From contig JAODUO010000042.1 of NCBI GenBank assembly GCA_025642075.2, positions 716,001 through 780,000 on the forward strand: DNA of 64,000 bases. Direction: 5' to 3'. Numbering within the stretch: the first letter of the stretch is position 1; every line of letters begins with the position of its first letter. Below, in pieces: positions 28,001 to 64,000 of this stretch. The translations under genes were made by a program, and so were the position numbers. Under the pieces are notes generated by a model that saw only the letters and a list, made by a program, of their open reading frames with translations, was not told where the DNA came from and did no database searches. This DNA is from Ridgeia piscesae. Lineage: Eukaryota; Annelida; Polychaeta; Sabellida; Siboglinidae.

Positions 28001-28863
28001 CTCAAACTGGAATTGTGCTATGGCATTAGTCTATACTGGTTTTGGGTAACACTAAGGTTATCAGTTTTGAGATTTACTGGATTTATGCCCAGCCTCAGGG
28101 CCATTCATCTTGGTGAATTTTAGTTTTATATAGCCCGATAGCTGATCGCCTGTACGCCAACTGTGACCCTATCATAGAGACATGATTCTGGCACAGTAAT
28201 TCCTGAACACAAAATTCAGAGTCATATGTTTTAGGCAAAATTTTATTGTGACCACATGTTCACCATGTGACGTACGACTATGTAAAAACGTCTCAAGTGG
28301 CTGTTTTCATGCCTCATGGTTGGATCAGCAAATGCAGAATCATCCAAACATGGAAGTCATCAAGACTGTATCGATGAGCTATTTGGTGGATGGTACCCTA
28401 CCCTTAACTACAGGAATGCTATAGATTATGCGCCGTTTGTCCAGCAAAGAAGTGTATTTGAATTTCGAAGGGTTGTTCCACAATATGTTACAGACAGTGT
28501 ATCTACGTTTACATATACGCAGTGGCCATTCCGTGTGCATTTGTTATAGCCAACTATAAATATTACCAAGTAACGCATTCGAGGTTATTATAATATAATT
28601 TTGTGACGTGTAAGCGATCAAGCTTTGAACCCTAAAATCAACCATTTGTCGATTTGATTTCTTATCATGCTAGCAGACAGCGTAACCTGTTTACTTCGAA
28701 TAACAGCCACACTGTATCGACTAAAATGTCAGAATTAGAACTACAGGGAAAGCGGGAGGCAAAGCTATTTTATTTTCACTAACTGTTGTCATGAAGACAA
28801 CAAATAGTTACCTGGTGGACCGAATTTCGTCGGATGACCCGACTTTCTTTCGGAAGTAGCCAT
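3343..28863 (-). CDS. ATL: Atlastin (ER-fusing dynamin-like GTPase), 5' part of gene, ten coding exons
   Basis: Atlastins are ER membrane GTPases that tether and fuse ER tubules. Joining the ten minus-strand exons gives 344 residues in one frame with consistent phases and GT-AG borders. Visible landmarks are the P-loop GAFRKGKS at residues 69-76 (R72 is the equivalent of the family's arginine finger, K75 the phosphate-binding lysine), the switch region RNTTG at 113-117, G3 motif DTQG at 141-144, the atlastin-type G4 pair RD at 212-213 in [24 protein letters not shown], and the linker leading into [15 protein letters not shown]. The N-terminus before the GTPase domain is short. The three-helix bundle, membrane hairpin and amphipathic tail must lie beyond base 1. 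Introns range from under 0.6 kb to 11.9 kb and contain minisatellites. The identity is clear; which vertebrate paralogue it matches best is not meaningful here, since invertebrates usually have one gene. Confidence 0.97.
3412..5010. repeat. 26/29-bp minisatellite, each unit a small hairpin
   Basis: Units of 29 bp (TACAACAACTACACGACTCT then GTGTAACTG) and 26-bp units lacking one CAA repeat about 55 times. Each unit has an inverted repeat, TACAC-GACTCT-GTGTA. Up to about 4,433 the ending is GTAACTG; from about 4,434 it switches to GTAGCAG, which lengthens the stem to CTACAC/GTGTAG. The array starts within about 15-25 bases of the acceptor of atlastin exon 10. Confidence 0.97.
5011..5289. other. 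Intron 9 sequence, nothing recognised
   Basis: Non-repetitive AT-rich atlastin intron sequence between the minisatellite and a dispersed repeat; no exon-like segment seen. Confidence 0.6.
5290..5815. repeat. Dispersed repeat family B, copy 1
   Basis: Two blocks match the segment near 36.6-37.0 kb. One is around ACCACAGCAGCCACTGCTGC and CTGGCCAGAGCTGATTC; the other runs from AAAATGAGTGCTGAACATG to GTTACGATGAGTTGAAGTG. The blocks are in the opposite order in the two loci, as if both were cut from a tandem unit. Short open frames here are not convincing as genes. Confidence 0.6.
5816..6657. other. Intron 9 sequence, nothing recognised
   Basis: AT-rich intron between dispersed repeat B and atlastin exon 9; no coding signal or repeat structure recognised. 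Confidence 0.6.
6658..6785 (-). CDS. ATL: Atlastin exon 9
   Basis: Completes D283 and encodes [19 protein letters not shown] and then [18 protein letters not shown], ending at AAG|gtcagc. It covers the end of the GTPase domain and its exit helix. Confidence 0.96.
6886..7655. repeat. 51/52-bp minisatellite grown from the atlastin exon 8 splice donor
   Basis: About 15 units fill intron 8 right up to the exon. On the minus strand each unit carries GCCTCTCAG followed by a GT, then GAAGGGTGGTCTCAGGG and AAAACATCACCCTCATT. This is the exon 8 end plus its donor and the first intron bases. The units nearest the exon are 52 bp; those farther away are 51 bp, with GCCGCTCTGGTGGATGAAAG. Because 51 is divisible by three, both strands stay open in long spurious frames. 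Two units (GT at 7,447-7,446 and 7,499-7,498) keep full consensus donors, CTCAG|gtaggt and CTCAG|gtgagt. Confidence 0.9.
7656..7794 (-). CDS. ATL: Atlastin exon 8, donor reused in a minisatellite
   Basis: Forty-six codons plus one base. It starts [20 protein letters not shown] and contains [18 protein letters not shown]. The donor is CCTCTCAG|gtgagtg. The last bases of the exon and this donor recur in each unit of the 51/52-bp minisatellite immediately downstream. Confidence 0.96.
8105..8197 (-). CDS. ATL: Atlastin exon 7 (G4 RD)
   Basis: Thirty-one codons starting [19 protein letters not shown]212-D213 form the atlastin-type guanine-specificity motif. Acceptor ttttgtag, donor CTCCAG|gtatgt. 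Confidence 0.97.
8198..8702. other. Atlastin intron 6, nothing recognised
   Basis: Short intron between exons 7 and 6. Small open frames on both strands have no recognisable similarity. Confidence 0.6.
8703..8759 (-). CDS. ATL: Atlastin exon 6
   Basis: Nineteen codons, [19 protein letters not shown], between cccgcag and gtgagt; phase 0 on both sides. Confidence 0.96.
8760..9314. other. Atlastin intron 5, nothing recognised
   Basis: Intron with a short poly-A run near 8,955; no exon signal beyond the flanking atlastin exons. Confidence 0.6.
9315..9365 (-). CDS. ATL: Atlastin exon 5 (17-codon microexon-like)
   Basis: Only 51 bp: [17 protein letters not shown], flanked by ttaacag and gtaggt. 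The [11 protein letters not shown] segment is strongly conserved in atlastins. Confidence 0.96.
9510..10160. repeat. 28-bp minisatellite
   Basis: The unit CCAATCCAAGTGGACACTAT plus GACACCAG repeats with many point variants (AAGCGGACAC, TTCAAGTGAAC) over about 650 bp, starting about 145 bp upstream (in gene direction) of atlastin exon 5, inside intron 4. Confidence 0.95.
10161..11382. other. Atlastin intron 4, remainder
   Basis: Mostly unique intron sequence. Open frames at 10.5-10.9 kb overlap on both strands and lack splice or family support. Confidence 0.6.
11383..11662. mobile_element. Possible short inverted-repeat element
   Basis: The left side has CAGTAGAACCTGTGTTAATA, resembling the end of the 1.97-kb element. 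It is followed by CTCCCTTCCCTCACTAGCC, which is roughly complementary to GGGCTGAGGGAAGGGAAGGG at about 11,641-11,660, just beside atlastin exon 4. The right-hand CAGTAGAACC end is missing, so this is a truncated or chimeric element at best. Confidence 0.35.
11674..11778 (-). CDS. ATL: Atlastin exon 4 (G3 DTQG)
   Basis: Thirty-five codons, phase 0. It begins [16 protein letters not shown] and ends STMLSSVQ at a gtaacc donor. DTQG is the G3 (switch II) motif of the atlastin/GBP family. Confidence 0.97.
11866..11918. repeat. TA-rich microsatellite
   Basis: Run of TA with AAATA interruptions inside atlastin intron 3. Confidence 0.95.
12265..12399 (-). CDS. ATL: Atlastin exon 3 (switch I region)
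   Basis: Forty-five codons, phase 0 at both ends, acceptor tgttgtag and donor GAACAG|gtgaat. It encodes [15 protein letters not shown] then the family's [13 protein letters not shown] segment, with the switch threonines T115/T116, and ends MENGEQ. Confidence 0.96.
16082..16108. repeat. (TA)n microsatellite
   Basis: Pure TA run within atlastin intron 2. Confidence 0.95.
16246..16806 (+). mobile_element. 3' end of an L2/CR1-like LINE
   Basis: A plus-strand frame reads [20 protein letters not shown] then KPHFFPIAY and a stop at about 16,340. This is the usual ending of CR1/L2-clade reverse-transcriptase proteins (a LP..V... SFK..LK.HLF pattern). An AT-rich 3' UTR follows and ends GGATGTGGCGCTATACC and AAATAAATATATTATTATTA, the GCGCTATA plus short-repeat tail typical of these LINEs. 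The element is truncated at its 5' end; no upstream polymerase motifs were found in frame. Confidence 0.65.
18120..18230. repeat. Short tandem duplication
   Basis: A segment of about 55-60 bp beginning AGCTCGGTTGTCGAAAACTA and ending ACAAATTATAAGCC is followed directly by a diverged second copy. Confidence 0.8.
18247..18565. repeat. Three degenerate tandem units of about 100-120 bp
   Basis: Each unit carries GGGAGTGGGGTTTTGTGC-like sequence, then TTAAATCTTGATCAAT / TATTACA, then GCATAACAT and ACAGTTTCACTGTGTT-like sequence. The copies are clearly related but diverged. Confidence 0.6.
18942..19030. repeat. (TG)n microsatellite
   Basis: Uninterrupted TG run of 89 bases in atlastin intron 2; the open frames through it are artefacts. 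Confidence 0.97.
21722..21774. repeat. Perfect 20-bp inverted repeat
   Basis: TCACATTAAATGTTATTGCT at 21,722-21,741 is exactly complementary to 21,755-21,774, with a 13-base AT-rich loop. Confidence 0.95.
21786..21820. repeat. Perfect 35-bp palindrome
   Basis: CACGTGACATGAACATA, one central T, then its exact complement. The ends carry CACGTG (E-box) motifs. It sits 11 bases after the preceding hairpin. Confidence 0.95.
22901..24000. mobile_element. Possible hAT-like element with AATTCC-rich subterminal repeats
   Basis: The left end is CAGGGCTGTGGTCAATTCC. The right end, GAATTGACCGCCTG, matches its complement with a few missing bases. Many short CAATTCCAATTC-type repeats cluster just inside each end (22,913-23,036 and 23,850-23,990), a layout common in hAT elements. 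No transposase frame and no clear 8-bp target duplication were found, so the class is a guess. Confidence 0.4.
24338..24552 (-). CDS. ATL: Atlastin exon 2 (P-loop)
   Basis: Acceptor ctgtag, donor CGACAG|gtgagt. It encodes residues 18-89, including the conserved [10 protein letters not shown] segment and the P-loop GAFRKGKS followed by [10 protein letters not shown]. It enters in phase 1 and leaves in phase 0. Confidence 0.97.
25684..25713. repeat. TA-rich microsatellite
   Basis: Short TATATG/TA run in atlastin intron 1. Confidence 0.9.
26053..26328 (-). repeat. Dispersed MITE-like family A, copy 1 (reverse orientation)
   Basis: The reverse complement reads like the copies at 26.87 kb and 38.47 kb, with the shared blocks GGTAGACACATGTATGTTAA, CCTGAAATAAACAACAAAC, ACATGTGTGACAACCATTTT and CCCGTCC. 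An additional perfect 15-bp inverted repeat, GTACACTGTATGGAA (25,987-26,001 and complement at 26,335-26,349), brackets it. Confidence 0.65.
26874..27172 (+). repeat. Dispersed MITE-like family A, copy 2
   Basis: Begins GGGCTTTATGCAGGACA and ends GGTATCTGCATAAATGCT, so the ends are near-inverted repeats around GCTTTATGCAGA. The inner part shares GATGTGTTTTATGACCTGAA and CACACATGTGACACCCATTT with the other copies. Confidence 0.7.
28812..28863 (-). CDS. ATL: Atlastin exon 1 (start codon)
   Basis: The ATG at 28,863-28,861 (context CAACATGG) opens [17 protein letters not shown] and ends in phase 1 at CCACCAG|gtaact. Joined to exon 2 it forms a valine codon (G+TT) and runs straight into AADGRK. 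No other in-frame ATG precedes the GTPase domain, so this start is favoured. This hypervariable N-terminal segment is much shorter than in vertebrate ATL1. Confidence 0.85.
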
Positions 28864-28879
28864 GTTGACTTTTGAAATC

Positions 28880-28887
28880 TGACGTCA
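28880..28887. promoter_or_regulatory. CRE palindrome 1
   Basis: Perfect TGACGTCA, consensus for CREB/ATF factors, 17 bases upstream of the atlastin ATG; depending on the start site it could lie in the atlastin 5' UTR. Confidence 0.6.
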
Positions 28888-28916
28888 CGCGCACTCCCAT
28901 CTTGCAATTGGCCTCG

Positions 28917-28924
28917 TGACGTCA
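28917..28924. promoter_or_regulatory. CRE palindrome 2
   Basis: A second perfect TGACGTCA, 37 bases from the first in the same shared promoter. Confidence 0.6.
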
Positions 28925-29199
28925 CGTACTATATGGAACCGGTTTACAATTTGACGTAGTGTGCGAATTAGTACACAATCGTGTTCCGTGCCTGCTAAAT
29001 TGGTATGTTTTACTGGGTAGAAACTGCGTAATTTATTATACATGGTGGTAAATAACGATAGTAAATATGCTGCATGGTTGCTAGTCAGTTGAAGTTAGTT
29101 TTCTATAGGTCGATGTCCTGTCACTCACGTTGACAGCTCAGGCGAATGAGTACTGCGGTGAAGCGGTTTTAGAGTAAATACGTATCTAGCAACTTCTCA

Positions 29200-29279
29200 A
29201 TATTGTATTTTTACGTTGTTTGAGTAGTATATTTTGCACAACGCATTTGGCGTACCAGAGACCAACCAGCAAGCATCAG
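29200..29279 (+). other. Non-coding first exon of the zinc-finger gene (5' boundary unknown)
   Basis: The strong donor GCATCAG|gtaagt ends at 29,279. The preceding bases contain no ATG in 29,230-29,279. An acceptor in the same orientation opens the first coding exon at 30,956. The left boundary given is arbitrary. The pairing of this donor with that acceptor is inference. Confidence 0.5.
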
Positions 29280-30955
29280 GTAAGTCAATGCAAAAAATAA
29301 CCTTTTCAGTTTGCTATGAATGCATTTTTGTGCTGCTTGCGCTTGATTTTACTGCAGAAATGTGCCTTTATTCAGGGTGGGGGTGGTGTTGGCTGTCTGT
29401 CGGTCGCGACCGAAAGGGAGGAGGTTGGACCAAACACTGCACCGGCGACTATGCCAATTTTGAAGGTTATCTCCCCATCAGTAGGACATCCTTTAACAGT
29501 GAATGTAAAGATTTGATGCATTGCTACTTTTGGACTCTTTATTGCAATGTGCTACTTCAGTGCGTCGTGGGATTTTCAACGTGACTCGGAATCTGTCACC
29601 CGGAATCTTGGGGTCGGCGTCACGATTTGGGTTCATGACTGTTGTACGTGTGACCAAAAATGCGTGCATTTGCGTGCAAATAAATCTTATTTATGGCATT
29701 CGCAGCTGTTTTTGCATTCGTGTGGCCATTTGCGGCAGGTTTGTGCTAGCGCGTCTGTGTGACCTAAATATGAGAGACGCACGGCCAGTGCTCCGGATAA
29801 AGCATGGAATGACCTCGGCCACCGCTCGCTGTCCTGGGCAGCCCCGTATGGTTCTAATTGATCCACCGGGCGGCAGCACCCGCTTTCACGTGTACATTAA
29901 ACCACGGACTTATTTGCATATAAGTCCGTGATTAAACGTCAGCTACGGGAATTCGCCCCGCGAGGGATGGTCGCGAATATACTTGGTGACTACGAGGGTG
30001 TTTAAATCCGTCTCTATCACACATATTTGACGTCTCATTGATACTGGTACTGTAATGATAGAGAAGACGCCCGCCCATTACATCGTGTACTACCCGTAAC
30101 TGCGTTGATGGGAGATATTACGGGCAAGGTCAAGGCCAAATGGCCTTTACGATGATGGTGGTGATGATGCTTGTGTGGTGGAAAGAATATGATGAGTAGA
30201 TCTACATACGCCCATACACGTATCCTGGCTGATTGTCGCAGTACAGCTTGTTCCCTGGATAACTAGAACAACACACATGATACAGGGGATAGTCACCATA
30301 CAGACACACAGACAGTAACCATGAAGAAGGTAGTGTTTGTTGTTATTGTTGAGGATATTGACTGCACAAGCAAATTATAACATGTAACAGGTTATAATAT
30401 GGTCCATTCTTCAATAATCCATGTGATGACATTTATTAAACAGTGGGAAAGTCACAACCAGTGTTGTTGTACATATTTCTTGCACATATATGTGAATGAT
30501 ATTTATAGAAGTGTGTATTCTGTTAGCTATTTTAAGCAGAAATTGCATCTGATTTATGTGGTTCACCAGATCTTTCTGGCACTGCTCTGCATGACGTGGC
30601 TACCAGTTACCACTACTGCCAAACCACAAAATTGAACTATCTGGGTGTCGTTAATGACAAGTTCACCGCCAGAAAACTAGCTGAGCATTGATAGATACTG
30701 AAAAAGGAATGTCAATATCTATCACTATAGATCATGACTGAGCCATGGCTTCCAGTTTTCACTGGCACAAATGAATGAATGAAAATTTATTCAAAAACTA
30801 CCTAACAGTAATAGTACATAATACAATACATTAACATAATACAACTGCACAGTATAGTGTGTTGGCATGTGGTATATTTGTGACAACATAGTTATTTATT
30901 CTTATATCCTTTGTACCTATGTGTTTGCTGATACTGTTTGTTCTTTTGGTTTCAG
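29280..30955. other. Zinc-finger gene intron 1
   Basis: Includes a GC-richer promoter-proximal stretch to about 30.1 kb and then AT-rich sequence. Open frames at 29.2-29.9 kb overlap in several frames and lack coding support. Confidence 0.55.
29903..29930. repeat. 11-bp perfect hairpin with octamer motif at its loop
   Basis: CACGGACTTAT and its exact complement ATAAGTCCGTG enclose TTGCAT; the loop junction forms ATTTGCAT, the POU/Oct octamer. ATTAAAC occurs on both sides of the hairpin. Confidence 0.8.
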
Positions 30956-30977
30956 ATACTGCTCTCAAAGAAGCGAC

Positions 30978-30983
30978 ATGTAA
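30978..30983 (+). promoter_or_regulatory. Minimal start-stop upstream ORF (ATG TAA)
   Basis: Between the exon start at 30,956 and the main ATG at 31,007 there is an ATG followed at once by TAA. Start-stop elements can stall initiating ribosomes; here that is only inferred from sequence. Confidence 0.4.
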
Positions 30984-31006
30984 CTTTTTGGTCTAACAAC
31001 CCAACA

Positions 31007-62402
<31,396 letters not shown>

Positions 62403-64000
62403 GTACGTATACTACACCACAGACAGGCCTTTGAACAACTAGAGTACGTATACTACACCCCAGACATGCCTTTGAACAACTAGAGTACGTATACTACACC
62501 CCAGACATTCCTTCGAACAACTAGAGTATATATACTACACCCCAGACAAGCCTTTGAACAACTAGAGTACGTATACTACACCCTAGACATTCCTTCGAAC
62601 AACTAGAGTACGTATACTACACCTCAGACAAGCCTTTGAACAACTAGAGTACGTATACTACACCCCAGACATGCCTTTGAACAACTAGAGTATATATACT
62701 ACACCCCAGACAAGCCTTTGAACAACTAGAGTATGTATACTACACCCCAGACAAGCCTTTGAACAACTAGAGTATATATACTACACCCCAGACAAGCCTT
62801 TGAACAACTAGAGTATATATACTACACCCCAAACATGCCTTTGAACAACTAGAGTATATATACTACACCCCAGACATTCCTTCGAACAACTAGTGTATAT
62901 ATACTACACCACAGACAGGCCTTTGAACAACTAGAATATATATACTACACCACAGACAGGCCATTGAACAACTAGAATATATATACTACACCACAGACAG
63001 GCCTTTGAACAACTAGAATATATATACTACACCACAGACAGGCCTTTGAACAACTAGAATATATATACTACACCACAGACAGGCCTTTGAACAACTAGAA
63101 TATATATACTACACCACAGACAGGCCTTTGAACAACTAGAATATATATACTACACCACAGACAGGCCTTCGAACAACTAGAATATATATACTACACCCAG
63201 ACAGGCCTTTGAACAACTAGAATATATATACTACACCACAGACAGGCCTTCGAACAACTAGAGTACGTATATTACACCCCAGACATGCCTTTGAACAACT
63301 AGAGTATATATACTACACCCCAGGCAGGCTTTCAAACAACTAGAGTACGTATACTACACCACAGACAGGCCTTTGAACAACTAGAATATATATACTACAC
63401 CACAGACAGGCCTTCGAACAACTAGAGTACGTATACTACACCACAGACATGCCTTTGAACAACTAGAATATATATACTACACCACAGACAGGCTTCGAAC
63501 AACTAGAGTACGTATATTACACCCCAGACATGCCTTTGAACAACTAGAATATATATACTACACCCCAGGCAGGCTTCCAAACAACTAGAGTACGTATACT
63601 ACACCCCAGACAGACCTTTGAACAACTAATATATATTACACAGACAGCCTTTGAACAACTAGAGTACTTATACTACACCCCAGACAGACCTTTGAACAAC
63701 TACAGTACGTATATTACACCCCAGACATGCCTTTGAACAACTAGAGTATGTATACTACACCCCAGACATTCCTTCGAACAACTAGAGTATGTATACTACA
63801 CCCCAGACATTCCTTCGAACAACTAGAGTATGTATACTACACCCCAGACATTCCTTCGAACAACTAGAGTATGTATACTACACCCCAGACAGGCCTTCGA
63901 ACAACTAGAGTATGTATACTACACCCCAGACATTCCTTCGAACAACTAGAGTATGTATACTACACCCCAGACATGCCTTTGAACAACTAGAGTATGTATA

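Larger units (their letters stand above)
24553..28811. other. Atlastin intron 1 (4.3 kb)
   Basis: Intron between the start-codon exon and the P-loop exon. It contains two copies of repeat family A and a TA microsatellite; otherwise AT-rich sequence with no exon recognised. Confidence 0.75.
28864..29200. promoter_or_regulatory. Putative bidirectional promoter between atlastin and the zinc-finger gene
   Basis: The atlastin start codon (minus) and the zinc-finger gene's first splice donor (plus, 29,279) are only 416 bp apart. The interval has two perfect TGACGTCA cAMP-response elements, an inverted CCAAT box (ATTGG, 28,907-28,911) between them, and more CpG than the flanking introns. No TATA box is evident at a fixed position. 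Transcription start sites cannot be placed from sequence alone. Confidence 0.6.

Noticed and set aside
28316..28549. 77-codon plus-strand frame in atlastin intron 1
   Set aside because: No splice context, no similarity recognised, and a length compatible with chance.
29234..29931. Overlapping plus-strand frames downstream of the divergent promoter
   Set aside because: Several frames are open at once, there is no recognisable protein, and the region fits intron 1 after a good donor at 29,279.

Overview
This is a window of animal nuclear DNA, probably from a marine invertebrate; the phylum cannot be fixed from this sequence. The evidence is GT-AG introns, genes spread over tens of kilobases, C2H2 zinc fingers, an animal atlastin, a tRNA-derived SINE, a LINE 3' end, several inverted-repeat DNA elements and very large minisatellite and dinucleotide arrays. 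Most of the window is AT-rich intron.

Two genes explain nearly everything. On the minus strand, from about 28.86 kb leftwards to beyond base 1, lies an atlastin gene (ER-membrane-fusing dynamin-like GTPase). Ten coding exons were placed to the base. Their phases agree throughout and they give 344 residues: the start codon, the whole GTPase domain and the start of the middle domain. The remaining helical bundle, membrane hairpin and tail lie off the left edge. On the plus strand, head-to-head with it, lies a C2H2 zinc-finger transcription factor gene. It has a non-coding first exon ending at 29,279, a large low-complexity coding exon (31,007-31,913), a 29-kb intron, and two zinc-finger exons (61,269-61,620 and from 62,070) carrying three fingers. 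The interval between the genes holds two perfect CRE palindromes and an inverted CCAAT box, and looks like a shared bidirectional promoter.

Layout: 1-1.74 kb, 29-bp satellite; 1.97-3.16 kb, pogo/Tigger-like element; 3.3-28.9 kb, atlastin exons separated by introns with four minisatellites, a LINE 3' end, perfect palindromes and MITE-like repeats; 28.86-29.28 kb, divergent promoter; 29.3-62.4 kb, zinc-finger gene. Its 29-kb intron holds about 480 bp of (CA)n, a 541-bp palindromic element, a 2.07/2.16-kb tandem duplication carrying a foldback element, a 3.8-kb array of a 41-bp repeat with higher-order structure, a 26-bp repeat array and a SINE. From 62.4 kb to the right edge is another 41-bp minisatellite.

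The most unusual point is that two minisatellites, one in each gene, contain the end of a coding exon and its 5' splice site in their repeat unit. They appear to have expanded out of exon-intron junctions and now place decoy splice donors just downstream. Also worth checking are a CpG-rich candidate alternative first exon at about 40.3 kb and an unidentified exon-like segment on the minus strand at 56.5 kb.
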